Assembly (NCBI RefSeq): GCF_042652925.1
Contig: NZ_JBHSHC010000112.1
Span: 1 to 64,000, forward strand
Direction of reading: 5' to 3'
DNA length: 64,000 nucleotides
DNA from: Effusibacillus consociatus
GTDB taxonomy: Bacteria; Bacillota; Bacilli; Tumebacillales; Effusibacillaceae
Shown: positions 1 through 7,361 of the stretch, in pieces
Layout of the letters: each line of letters starts with the position of its first letter
How positions within the stretch are numbered: position 1 is the first letter of the stretch
Made by a program: the position numbers and the translations under genes
Notes under the pieces: generated by a model
Told to the model about the DNA's origin: nothing
Database searches by the model: none
The model's input: the letters and a program-made list of their open reading frames with translations, nothing else

Positions 1-78
1 GTGCAAGCGCCCGATACGGGGTGTGTGACCACGTACAAGGTAGACGTGATCGGCAATAAAGTGTATATCAACATGTAA
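1..78 (+). CDS. C-terminal end of nitrite reductase small subunit-like Rieske protein (partial)
   Basis: The frame is open from base 1 and ends at TAA 76-78, giving 25 residues that finish in a Tyr-x-Val-x-Val-x-Gly-Asn-Lys-Val-Tyr-Ile pattern. That pattern resembles the last beta strands of NirD-type Rieske proteins, the small subunit of NADH-dependent assimilatory nitrite reductase. The nitrate/nitrite transporter and ammonium channel downstream fit this reading. The Rieske cluster ligands lie outside the window, so the assignment rests on a short tail plus context. Confidence 0.45.
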   Translation: MQAPDTGCVTTYKVDVIGNKVYINM

Positions 79-100
79 GAATCAAACAGCGGGAGAAAGA

Positions 101-137
101 GCATCGTGAGCTTAAAAGGGCTCACGATGCTTTTTTT
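101..137 (+). terminator. Rho-independent terminator
   Basis: Perfect 11-bp stem (GCATCGTGAGC / GCTCACGATGC) with an 8-nt loop, followed by seven T. It closes the upstream nitrite reductase-like transcript and separates it from the HPr-like gene. Confidence 0.93.
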
Positions 138-154
138 CAAGGTTTTTTTCGCCA

Positions 155-171
155 TGTAAGATTATATAACA
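155..171 (+). promoter_or_regulatory. TnrA/GlnR-type nitrogen box
   Basis: TGTAAGATTATATAACA matches the Bacillus TnrA/GlnR consensus TGTNA-N7-TNACA at every fixed position. Its centre (163) lies about 50 bp upstream of the start predicted from the -35/-10 pair at 179-207. That is the distance seen at TnrA-activated promoters in Bacillus subtilis, so activation under nitrogen limitation is inferred. Confidence 0.75.
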
Positions 172-178
172 TAATGCG

Positions 179-207
179 TTGTTGAGTTCTTGCAGTTCTG
201 ATACGCT
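179..207 (+). promoter_or_regulatory. Candidate promoter of the HPr-like gene
   Basis: TTGTTG (179-184) and TACGCT (202-207) are separated by 17 bp. The -10 is poor, as expected for a promoter that depends on an activator. The nitrogen box at 155-171 sits immediately upstream. Confidence 0.4.
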
Positions 208-262
208 TAAACCAAATCCGTGAAATAAGATTGATTCGCATTTGAAAAAGGAGTTGATCTTC

Positions 263-511
263 ATGGTCGACAGACAAGTGAAAGTAAATCTTCGTATGGG
301 CTTACATGCACGTGAGGCAGTCTTGTTCGTCAAACAAGCTACTCAATTCAAATCCGATATTTTTGTCGAGAAAGGGGGCAAAACGGTCAACGCAAAAAGC
401 ATTATGGGCCTCATGTCCCAGGTCATCTCCAATGGATCTGTGATCACGATCCGGGCGAATGGTTCGGATGCGGAAAGAGCTGTCGAAACGTTAGTCGGTA
501 TGGTGAGTTGA
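263..511 (+). CDS. HPr-like phosphocarrier protein in nitrogen gene cluster
   Basis: 82-residue HPr-family protein. The ATG at 263 follows AAGGAG by 9 nt and is preferred over the upstream in-frame TTG at 242. The phosphorylatable His lies in Gly-Leu-His-Ala-Arg, and the HPr-kinase Ser lies in Asn-Ala-Lys-Ser-Ile-Met-Gly. The usual Pro after the active-site Arg is Glu here. Keeping both His-15 and Ser-46 equivalents argues against Crh, which lacks the His. No ptsI lies nearby. The gene is preceded by a nitrogen box and followed 14 nt later by a small gene, so it may be a nitrogen-controlled HPr paralogue rather than the general sugar-PTS HPr. Confidence 0.85.
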   Translation: MVDRQVKVNLRMGLHAREAVLFVKQATQFKSDIFVEKGGKTVNAKSIMGLMSQVISNGSVITIRANGSDAERAVETLVGMVS

Positions 512-525
512 GAGGGGGCATTCGT

Positions 526-705
526 ATGAACCGTGAACAAGCTCTACAGTTGGCAAAAGAAATCATTCAGTTGGATTTGCTAAGGGATGAACTGTGGGAA
601 CAGTTGATTGCCATGTCTGGCTCGCGTGCCCATGAAATATTGAGATCTGTTCAAAACGGGTGCATCGAATTGCCGAATGAACACAATGTATGTAAGGTAT
701 CCTGA
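526..705 (+). CDS. Small helical hypothetical protein
   Basis: 59 residues. The ATG at 526 is preceded by GAGAGGGGG about 9 nt upstream, and it starts 14 nt after the HPr-like gene, so the two are probably co-transcribed. The sequence is charged and Leu-rich, predicted mostly helical, with no signal peptide or membrane segment. I do not recognise a family. Its position suggests a role linked to the HPr-like protein or nitrate metabolism, but nothing in the sequence shows one. Confidence 0.6.
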   Translation: MNREQALQLAKEIIQLDLLRDELWEQLIAMSGSRAHEILRSVQNGCIELPNEHNVCKVS

Positions 706-788
706 CATAACTGATTGCAGAGGGGGAGCGCTTCCTGCTACTCTAATTCTAGAAACAAACCAGGTGAGGCCTGAGGGGAGGCATTTTT

Positions 789-965
789 ATGGGAGTACTC
801 TATGAAATTGCCAAGAAGATCCGTGATGCCAAATTTCAAAGTCGACAAAGTCATTCCGATGAGATCCGACTGATACTTAAAAAGGGGGATTCGGATGATC
901 GGAGCCCGGGTAATCAAAACATCGCTGGCAGTAGCCATTTCTATTCTCTTAGCGAGAAGTTATGA
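789..965 (+). CDS. Possible small ORF overlapping the next gene
   Basis: The ATG at 789 has a good upstream GAGGGGAGG and opens a 58-codon frame. Its first half (to about 895) is Lys/Arg-rich and helical, but the second half overlaps the well-supported gene starting at 895 in another frame. It could be a short leader peptide or a remnant. Evidence is a ribosome binding site and an open frame only. Confidence 0.25.
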   Translation: MGVLYEIAKKIRDAKFQSRQSHSDEIRLILKKGDSDDRSPGNQNIAGSSHFYSLSEKL

Positions 966-1974
966 CCTTGATACCCCACATTTCGCAGGAATCATTGCGG
1001 TGTTGGCAGTTCAACCTTCGATCTATCGAACGTTTCGGCATGGAATTCAGCAAACCATCAGTGCTGTTTTAGGTGCATCATTAGGAGCATTCGCATTATA
1101 CGCTGTGGGGGATTCGTTCTTTGTGATGGGAATTGTTGCGCTGCTGCTGATGACTCTCCATGTCAAGATTCGATGGACGAACTCGCTTCTCGTGGCCGTT
1201 GTAATTGCGATCAATACAATGGGAACAACACACCTTTCCTTTGCGGAATCCGCATTAAATCAGATGGCATTGGTATTGATCGGGATGGGGATTGGTACCC
1301 TCATCAATCTGCTTCACAAACCTGTGCATGAAGTAAGAGCCAGAGTTCTGCTCGTTCAATCAGAAGGAATGCTCAGGGCACTTCTGCATTATATGCACCT
1401 TGACTTACAGGAAAATAGAGTTACCCCTTACGCTTCCGTTATGAAGGAACAGATTGAACACGTTCGCGGCTTTATTGAAAAAGGAAAAGAAATTTCAGGA
1501 TTGATCAGTGAAGATCAGAGGTTTCGTATTTTTCCGCACAAAAATACATTCACGATTTTTCATTCATTCGAGATCATGGTGGAACGAATTCGCGATATGT
1601 CAAAAGAACTGCAACAAATTGATCTGACTGATCAGCAGATCGGATTTTTAAAAAAAGCGGTTCGCGTAGCTGCCTGTGTGCAGGAACGAGCGGTCAACGC
1701 TAAGATCTCCCACGCGAATCTGGTGAAGCGTGTACTTGAACAACGAAGGATTACGATGTGGATTCCTCAAAAAGTCAGTGCAGACTTTGCGAGCAGGTTA
1801 GCCTTTTACAATTTTTACGGATATTTGTTGGAATATGTCCGGGAAATTAGTTCCGAACAAGTCTCACAACACGACATGTTACCGACATTCGAAAGAAAAA
1901 TACATTTTCCGACCTACTCCAAAGCCATAAATCACGAAATGTTCGTGTCAACGGCGACACACACCAGGCAATGA
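895..1974 (+). CDS. Aromatic acid exporter family (ArAE) membrane protein
   Basis: 359 residues; AAGGGGG lies 7 nt before the ATG. The N-terminal 140 residues form about six hydrophobic segments, including an Ala-Val-Gln-Pro-Ser-Ile-Tyr-Arg-Thr-Phe-Arg motif typical of ArAE_1 (DUF939) proteins. The C-terminal 200 residues are a soluble helical region like ArAE_1_C. Family members are thought to export organic acids, but the substrate here is unknown. The gene lies between the HPr-like gene and narK and has its own terminator, so a link to nitrogen metabolism is only positional. Confidence 0.8.
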   Translation: MIGARVIKTSLAVAISILLARSYDLDTPHFAGIIAVLAVQPSIYRTFRHGIQQTISAVLGASLGAFALYAVGDSFFVMGIVALLLMTLHVKIRWTNSLLVAVVIAINTMGTTHLSFAESALNQMALVLIGMGIGTLINLLHKPVHEVRARVLLVQSEGMLRALLHYMHLDLQENRVTPYASVMKEQIEHVRGFIEKGKEISGLISEDQRFRIFPHKNTFTIFHSFEIMVERIRDMSKELQQIDLTDQQIGFLKKAVRVAACVQERAVNAKISHANLVKRVLEQRRITMWIPQKVSADFASRLAFYNFYGYLLEYVREISSEQVSQHDMLPTFERKIHFPTYSKAINHEMFVSTATHTRQ

Positions 1975-2011
1975 AGCCTCTGTCCATTGGGTCGGGGCTT
2001 CATTGTTTTTT
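1969..2011 (+). terminator. Rho-independent terminator overlapping the ArAE stop codon
   Basis: 10-bp stem CAATGAAGCC / GGCTTCATTG followed by a T6 run. The left arm includes the TGA stop codon (1972-1974) of the ArAE gene. Confidence 0.85.
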
Positions 2012-2101
2012 AAAAATCTGATAAGGGGGTGAAACCGACATTCTAAAACGTATTCAATACCAGAGTGAAACAGTAAAACTCGTTAAGAGAGGGAGAAACT
2101 A

Positions 2102-3340
2102 ATGAACAAAACAAGCTTTCTAAAGAGCGGACACACACCATCTCTATTCAGTGCATTTCTGTATTTTGACATTAGCTTTATGGTCTGGGTTCTGTTGGGG
2201 CCTCTTGCGGTAATCATTATGAATGATTTCAAAATGGATGCGGCACAAAAAGCAAACTTAGTCGCTTTGCCGATCTTGGGAGGCTCAATTCTCCGATTAG
2301 TACTTGGCTGGATGACGGATCACATAGGTCCCAAAAAGACGGGGCAGATTGGCATGATTGTAACGATGATTCCTTTATTTTGGGGATGGCAGTTTGCAAA
2401 CTCCTTATCAGAACTATATTTTGTAGCGTTGCTGTTAGGAGTTGCCGGTGCCAGTTTCGCTGCAGCTCTTCCGCTTGCCAGCCGCTGGTATCCGCCGCAG
2501 TATCAAGGCTTAGCGATGGGGATCGCCGGGGCAGGGAACAGCGGTACGATCATAACCACTTTATTTGCGAATCGGATTGCACAACATTATGGCGGCGATT
2601 GGCATATCGTTTTCGGATTTGCACTCATTCCAGTACTGCTTACATTTATTGTGTTCTCACTCCTGGCAAAGGACAGTCCGAATCAGCCGGAACCGAAAAA
2701 GTTCGCTGACTATGTTCAGGTACTCAAGCAAAAAGACACTTGGCTGTTTTGTATATTCTACTCTGTGACGTTTGGCGGCTTTGTCGGAATGGCAAGTTAT
2801 CTCACGATTTTTTTCAACGCGCAATACGGATTGAGTCCGGTAAAGGCGGCAGACTTTACAACGTTGTGCGTAATCGCGGGCAGTTTCTTTCGTCCGGTTG
2901 GGGGATGGCTGGCGGATAAGGTTGGCGGAATCCGCATGCTCACCATTTTATATGCCGGAGTTGCTTTAATGATGGCAGGAATTTCAACTCTACCTTCTCT
3001 CTCCATCACGACGGTAATGCTCTTCGTCGCCATGATGTGTCTGGGAATGGGCAACGGTTCTGTATTCCAGTTAGTTCCGCAGCGTTTCCAGAAAGAGATT
3101 GGGGTAATCACTGGAATTGTAGGCGCGGCTGGAGGGCTTGGCGGTTATTTCCTGCCGAAGATTCTTGGAAACATTAAGCTTGCAACAGGTTCTTTTTCAC
3201 AGGGCTTTCTCATCTTGAGCGGAATCGCCGTTTGTTGTGTTTTGCTCATATTGGTTGTACAGGGTCAGTGGAAGAAAACCTGGATTGGCGAAGGCGGCAG
3301 AGTGAGAATTGGACAAATTGAACATGAAATCAGCAAGTAA
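2102..3340 (+). CDS. narK: NarK-type nitrate/nitrite transporter (MFS)
   Basis: 412 residues with 12 predicted membrane segments; GAGAGGGAG precedes the ATG. The two Gly-rich nitrate signatures of the NNP family are visible: Ala-Gly-Ala-Gly-Asn-Ser-Gly-Thr near residue 144 and Gly-Met-Gly-Asn-Gly-Ser near residue 315. It should bring nitrate in or exchange it for nitrite across the cytoplasmic membrane. The gene is monocistronic with a terminator at 3350-3394. With the nitrite reductase-like tail and Amt it forms an assimilatory set, although respiratory use cannot be excluded. Confidence 0.9.
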   Translation: MNKTSFLKSGHTPSLFSAFLYFDISFMVWVLLGPLAVIIMNDFKMDAAQKANLVALPILGGSILRLVLGWMTDHIGPKKTGQIGMIVTMIPLFWGWQFANSLSELYFVALLLGVAGASFAAALPLASRWYPPQYQGLAMGIAGAGNSGTIITTLFANRIAQHYGGDWHIVFGFALIPVLLTFIVFSLLAKDSPNQPEPKKFADYVQVLKQKDTWLFCIFYSVTFGGFVGMASYLTIFFNAQYGLSPVKAADFTTLCVIAGSFFRPVGGWLADKVGGIRMLTILYAGVALMMAGISTLPSLSITTVMLFVAMMCLGMGNGSVFQLVPQRFQKEIGVITGIVGAAGGLGGYFLPKILGNIKLATGSFSQGFLILSGIAVCCVLLILVVQGQWKKTWIGEGGRVRIGQIEHEISK

Positions 3341-3349
3341 ATGAAATTC

Positions 3350-3394
3350 GTCCCGTCAATCTGACCTCCTAGGTTGAAGAGACGGGACTTTTCC
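3350..3394 (+). terminator. Rho-independent terminator after narK
   Basis: GTCCCGTC / GACGGGAC stem (3350-3357 with 3381-3388) and an inner TCAA/TTGA extension, followed by TTTTCCTT. Confidence 0.85.
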
Positions 3395-3448
3395 TTAATT
3401 ACATATCATCAGTGTGTTAAATTTCGCTAAGGAGAGGAGTGGATTCGT

Positions 3449-4927
3449 TTGTTGACTATTTGGAAGCGTAACGATTTCGTAGGAGAAACATTAGGAAAAC
3501 TGGCGGATGGCGATTTGCGGATCAGTTGGTCCGGAACAAATCCAAGCAAACGAAACCATCCGTTCTATCAAATTCTGTATAAAACGATAAATACGTTTCA
3601 AAATCTGATTCGGATGGCCAGCAAGACAGCCGGTAATGTAGATTCAAACATGGGTGAGTTATCGATTGTATCGAAAAAAATGGTAGCGGAAGTACACGCC
3701 GTCGCGGAGACGATGACCCAATTGGCGACGGGAATTCAAGGTTCAGCCGAAGAGGCAAGCCGTTCGGCTTTGGAGATGGAAAAAATTCAGAATCTGATCA
3801 GAACATTGGCAGGTCGCAATGATCAGATTATCAACGTTTGCGTAAACACGGAAGAGGCAGTGGCAGACGGGCAATCGTCTGTCCGGGAAGCGGTTCGATT
3901 CATGCAAGAGTTGGAGAAACAAAACAACGAAGTCGCACAAAAAATACACCAATTGGATAACTTGTCGCGGTCAATTTCCTCGATTACGCAAATTATCAAT
4001 CAGATTTCCGATCAGACAAGCCTGCTTGCACTGAACGCGAATATCGAGGCGGCAAGAGCCGGAGAACATGGCAAAGGATTCTCCGTGGTGGCAGATGAGA
4101 TCCGCAAATTGGCCAATCAATCGAAGACAGCAACGGAAGAAATTGACGGGCTCCTGCACCAATTGAAAGATCATGTTCAACACGCGGTCAAAAATGTATT
4201 TTCCAGTATCGAACTCGCTTCTTCCGGATCCGCCCGGGTGACGGAGGCAAGTGCGGCCTACGACAACATTAATCAGTCGCTGGTTCAAATTACAACTGAA
4301 GTCCGAGGCGCTCAAGCAGATATCCGCCATATATCCGGCAGTGCGGATCAGATTACAGACTCATTCAGTCATTCTTCGGCTGTCATTGAGCAAATAGCGG
4401 CTGCCAGTCAAGAAGTATTGGCTGCTACGGAAGAACAGCGGAGTAATATGGAAAGATTGGATCGCCTTGTACAGGTTACGGTAAACCGCAACCGAACCTT
4501 GATTTCAGTTGTATCCCAGTTCACGCTTCCTGATTTTACTAAAATGAATGAAACTCAAATCGCAATCGAGGAGTTGCTCGAGAAAGCTCTCGAAATTCGA
4601 GGTATCATGGTCACTTTAGTTAATTCTGATGATTTGAGAGTGATCAAACAGTTATCTGAAGCTAAGGATCAATCGGAAAAAGAATTCCGGAAGTTGCTCA
4701 CAAATCTCAAGGGCAGGATGTCCCACGGTCATGAACGAGTCTTATTGGAGAATTTTGAACAGGCATGGAATGATTTTAGCGAAGTCAAAGATACCAATGC
4801 CAGATTGATGCTTCAAGGAGAATATCAACAGGCACGACACAATCTGATTACTAACGGGCGCCAGAAATTTAAAAAAGTGATGGATGCAGGCATTAGCTGC
4901 TGGGTAGATTCATCACCGGATTGTTAA
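3449..4927 (+). CDS. Soluble methyl-accepting chemotaxis protein
   Basis: 492 residues. The TTG start at 3449 follows AAGGAGAGGAG. No membrane segment is visible, so this is a cytoplasmic receptor. The conserved signalling hairpin (Asp-Gln-Thr-Ser-Leu-Leu-Ala-Leu-Asn-Ala-Asn-Ile-Glu-Ala-Ala-Arg) lies near residues 190-205 inside a long coiled coil. The last 120 residues form a separate Glu/Lys-rich helical segment resembling a four-helix-bundle sensor, so sensing is C-terminal rather than N-terminal. It sits between narK and the ANTAR-amt operon, and a role in nitrate or nitrite taxis is conjecture. Confidence 0.85.
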   Translation: MLTIWKRNDFVGETLGKLADGDLRISWSGTNPSKRNHPFYQILYKTINTFQNLIRMASKTAGNVDSNMGELSIVSKKMVAEVHAVAETMTQLATGIQGSAEEASRSALEMEKIQNLIRTLAGRNDQIINVCVNTEEAVADGQSSVREAVRFMQELEKQNNEVAQKIHQLDNLSRSISSITQIINQISDQTSLLALNANIEAARAGEHGKGFSVVADEIRKLANQSKTATEEIDGLLHQLKDHVQHAVKNVFSSIELASSGSARVTEASAAYDNINQSLVQITTEVRGAQADIRHISGSADQITDSFSHSSAVIEQIAAASQEVLAATEEQRSNMERLDRLVQVTVNRNRTLISVVSQFTLPDFTKMNETQIAIEELLEKALEIRGIMVTLVNSDDLRVIKQLSEAKDQSEKEFRKLLTNLKGRMSHGHERVLLENFEQAWNDFSEVKDTNARLMLQGEYQQARHNLITNGRQKFKKVMDAGISCWVDSSPDC

Positions 4928-5044
4928 GAAACTTTACATAGAGTGCCCTGTAAACAGTCACTGATCGCAATAAGTTGGGTCAACGGAGATTCATTTGGCA
5001 ATGGAGCTTCCAGCCATCAGGTCGGAAGCTTCGTGTCTTAAAGA

Positions 5045-5061
5045 TGTCATAAAATATAACA
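5045..5061 (+). promoter_or_regulatory. TnrA/GlnR-type nitrogen box 1 (distal)
   Basis: TGTCATAAAATATAACA is a perfect TGTNA-N7-TNACA. It is the most distal of three boxes upstream of the ANTAR-amt operon, with its centre 72 bp before the second. The surrounding 4928-5235 stretch has no gene. Besides the boxes and promoter it holds only a weak 7-bp hairpin (5005-5030) that could end the chemotaxis transcript. Confidence 0.75.
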
Positions 5062-5116
5062 CGTATTAGAAAAACGGAGAAAACAAGAGTGAAAACGGTT
5101 AACTGAGAACCCTATG

Positions 5117-5133
5117 TGTTATATTCCTTCACA
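5117..5133 (+). promoter_or_regulatory. TnrA/GlnR-type nitrogen box 2 (activation position)
   Basis: TGTTATATTCCTTCACA is a perfect TGTNA-N7-TNACA. It lies 8 bp upstream of the -35 at 5142 and is centred about 51 bp before the predicted start, the place from which TnrA activates in Bacillus. Confidence 0.8.
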
Positions 5134-5141
5134 TTTAACAT

Positions 5142-5170
5142 TTGAAGTTTTCTGACTTTGTGTATAGAAT
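5142..5170 (+). promoter_or_regulatory. Predicted promoter of the ANTAR-amt operon
   Basis: TTGAAG (5142-5147) and TAGAAT (5165-5170) with 17-bp spacing. It is flanked by nitrogen box 2 upstream and nitrogen box 3 downstream. Confidence 0.65.
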
Positions 5171-5187
5171 ACAGATAAAGAATTAAA

Positions 5188-5204
5188 TGTTAGATATTCT
5201 TACA
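5188..5204 (+). promoter_or_regulatory. TnrA/GlnR-type nitrogen box 3 (downstream)
   Basis: TGTTAGATATTCTTACA is a perfect TGTNA-N7-TNACA centred about 20 bp after the predicted transcription start. A box there would normally repress, so it may serve GlnR-type repression while box 2 serves activation. Confidence 0.75.
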
Positions 5205-5235
5205 TGAACTGAAAGTTGGAGTGAGGGGGAGGCAG

Positions 5236-5841
5236 GTGCGCGATGAGATTGTTGTTGTAGGTTCTGACAAAAAGCTCGGCGGATGGCTGGAAAGCATATT
5301 GACCAAGTGCCCGCTGCATCTGCGATTCCAGCAGATTCCGTCCAGGACAGCATCACCTAAGACCGTTCCTGATCTCTCACGGACTTTCTTCCAATCTTCG
5401 ACCAAAGCGGTCGTTCTGATGGATGATCTCGGGGAATTGACTGATTGGACAAGAAGCGTTCAGCAGGAACAAAAAGGCCCGGTGCTTTGGGGAGTATCCC
5501 AGTTGACCGAGAGCCTGCTCGGAATTGTTGAAAAAGCCGATGTGAAAGGAATCTTGACTCCTGACACTCACTCTGTGACCGCCGCATGTTTGATCAAAAT
5601 GGCAATTGCAAGCTGGCAGAAGGAGGAAAAGTATCGAAAAATCGCCGATAAGGCTTTGACTGACCTGGAAAATCGAAAACGGGTCGAAAGGGCCAAGGGG
5701 ATTTTGATGGACCGGTTCGGTTTGTCGGAATCGGACGCTTATCAGCGAATGCGTCAGGAAGCGATGCGCAACCGAAAGAGTATGGTACAAATTGCGGAAA
5801 GCATCCTGCTGATGGAAGATCTGAATAATATGTCATCATAA
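5236..5841 (+). CDS. ANTAR-domain transcription antiterminator (NasT/AmiR-like)
   Basis: About 200 residues. The GTG at 5236 lies after AGGGGGAGG; an in-frame GTG at 5221 is an alternative start. The N-terminal 120 residues look like a response-regulator receiver but lack the usual acidic pair after strand 1. The C-terminal 60 residues carry the ANTAR signature (Ala-Lys-Gly-Ile-Leu-Met-Asp-Arg-Phe, then Ser-Glu-x-x-Ala-Tyr-x-x-Met-Arg). ANTAR proteins bind paired RNA hairpins to prevent termination, and in bacteria they often govern nitrate, nitrite or amide genes. It is 28 bp upstream of the ammonium channel gene in one operon. No sensor partner is seen here. Confidence 0.88.
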   Translation: MRDEIVVVGSDKKLGGWLESILTKCPLHLRFQQIPSRTASPKTVPDLSRTFFQSSTKAVVLMDDLGELTDWTRSVQQEQKGPVLWGVSQLTESLLGIVEKADVKGILTPDTHSVTAACLIKMAIASWQKEEKYRKIADKALTDLENRKRVERAKGILMDRFGLSESDAYQRMRQEAMRNRKSMVQIAESILLMEDLNNMSS

Positions 5842-5869
5842 CTAACATCATTGGATGGAGGGTGAAAGT

Positions 5870-7261
5870 ATGAAAAAAGTATTGGCGATGCTGCCTCTTG
5901 TTCTTCTGTCGGTAACAGGGCAAGCTCTGGCAGCCGGTGCAGAACCAACCGTCAAAGATGCTATTCAGGCGGTTGACGCATTGTGGGTAATTGTAGCATT
6001 TGCACTTGTTTTCCTTATGCAGGCAGGTTTTGCTTTACTTGAAGCAGGGGCCACCCGAATGAAAAATGCCGGTCACATTGCAGGTAAAAATGTTCTCAGT
6101 TTCGGGATCACGACCCTGGTGTTCTGGGCGATTGGTTTTGCAATCACTTTTGGTTCCGGCAACAGTTTCATGGGTTCAAGCGGTTGGTTCTTGAATGTGG
6201 CGGATGAGCAAGTAAATGAGGTGTTTGCATCCCTGGCGTGGACAGACACTCCGCTGGCTGCCAAGTTCCTGTTCCAGGTTGTATTCGCAGGTGTATCCTT
6301 GGCGATTTTCTGGGGCGGTATTGCAGAAAGATCCAAATTGATTGTGTACTTTGTATTCGGCGCTATCTTCATCGCTCTTATTTATCCGATTGTCGGTCAC
6401 TGGATTTGGGGTGGCGGTTGGCTTGCAGCACATGGCAAGCAGGACTTCGCCGGTTCTACAGTTGTTCACTTGACAGGTGCTACAGCCGCTCTCGTGGGAG
6501 CCATGTTGTTGGGACCCCGTATCGGCAAATACAACAAAGACGGCAGTGTGAATGTAATTCCGGGTCATAACATGGTTTACTCCGTATTGGGCGTAATCAT
6601 TCTCTGGTTTGGTTGGTTTGGATTCAATGCCGGTTCTACAATGGCAGCAAACGGAACATTCTTCCCGTATGTCGCTTTAACAACGAACCTGGCGGCAGCG
6701 GCAGGTGCTGTAGCGGCTTTGCTCACAGTGTGGGCAGTTCTTGGCAAACCGGATATCAGCTACATGCTCAATGGTGTTTTGGCGGCTTTGGTTGCAATTA
6801 CTGCTTCCTGTGCATTCGTTAAGCCATGGGCTGCGGTTGTAATCGGAGCAGTTGCGGGTATTTTGATGGTATTCTCCTACCTCTTCTTTGATCGGGTAGT
6901 GAAAGTTGACGATCCGGTTGGAGCGTTTTCGGTTCACGGCGTAGCAGGTATCTGGGGAACACTTTCTACAGGATTTTTCGCGGCACCTGATCTGGTTGAG
7001 AAGTTGGGAGTTGGCAAACCGGGCTTGTTCTACGGCGGCGGCTTCCATCAGCTCGGTGTGCAGGCAATGGGCGTGGCTTCCGTATTCGCCTTCGTTTTCA
7101 TCGCTTCGTTCATCGTGTTGTATCTGCTTAAAGTTACAGTTGGTATTCGCATCAGCCGTGAAGAAGAGATCATCGGACTGGATGTCAGCGAACATGGTAC
7201 ATCGGGATACCCGGAACAACTTCCTAATGGTGGTACCTATACCAAAGCTGAGGCTCTTTAA
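5870..7261 (+). CDS. amtB: Ammonium channel/transporter Amt
   Basis: 463 residues. The ATG at 5870 follows GGAGG by 7 nt. A signal-peptide-like N terminus (about 21 residues) is followed by 11 predicted membrane helices, as in AmtB. The family landmarks are present: Gln-Ala-Gly-Phe-Ala-Leu-Leu-Glu-Ala-Gly near residue 50, and the twin pore histidines in Val-Val-His-Leu-Thr-Gly-Ala and in Ser-Val-His-Gly-Val-Ala-Gly-Ile-Trp-Gly. It scavenges ammonium at low concentration. It is co-transcribed with the ANTAR gene under three nitrogen boxes. No glnK follows; the next gene is mgtC-like. Confidence 0.96.
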   Translation: MKKVLAMLPLVLLSVTGQALAAGAEPTVKDAIQAVDALWVIVAFALVFLMQAGFALLEAGATRMKNAGHIAGKNVLSFGITTLVFWAIGFAITFGSGNSFMGSSGWFLNVADEQVNEVFASLAWTDTPLAAKFLFQVVFAGVSLAIFWGGIAERSKLIVYFVFGAIFIALIYPIVGHWIWGGGWLAAHGKQDFAGSTVVHLTGATAALVGAMLLGPRIGKYNKDGSVNVIPGHNMVYSVLGVIILWFGWFGFNAGSTMAANGTFFPYVALTTNLAAAAGAVAALLTVWAVLGKPDISYMLNGVLAALVAITASCAFVKPWAAVVIGAVAGILMVFSYLFFDRVVKVDDPVGAFSVHGVAGIWGTLSTGFFAAPDLVEKLGVGKPGLFYGGGFHQLGVQAMGVASVFAFVFIASFIVLYLLKVTVGIRISREEEIIGLDVSEHGTSGYPEQLPNGGTYTKAEAL

Positions 7262-7286
7262 AAATAACAAAGTTCAAGAAGGCGCT

Positions 7287-7306
7287 GGGGCAACTTCGGT
7301 TGCCCC
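7287..7306 (+). terminator. Stable TTCG hairpin, possible weak terminator
   Basis: 8-bp GC-rich stem GGGGCAAC / GTTGCCCC capped by a TTCG tetraloop, 26 bp after the amt stop. Only GTTTGCC follows, so termination may be partial. Confidence 0.5.
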
Positions 7307-7361
7307 GTTTGCCTATTTTAGAGAAAGAAATAACTTCGTTGCAGGGGGGGAGAGTGACGTC

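Noticed and set aside
263..511. Reading the HPr-like gene as crh
   Set aside because: Crh proteins lack the phosphorylatable His; here His in Gly-Leu-His-Ala-Arg is present.
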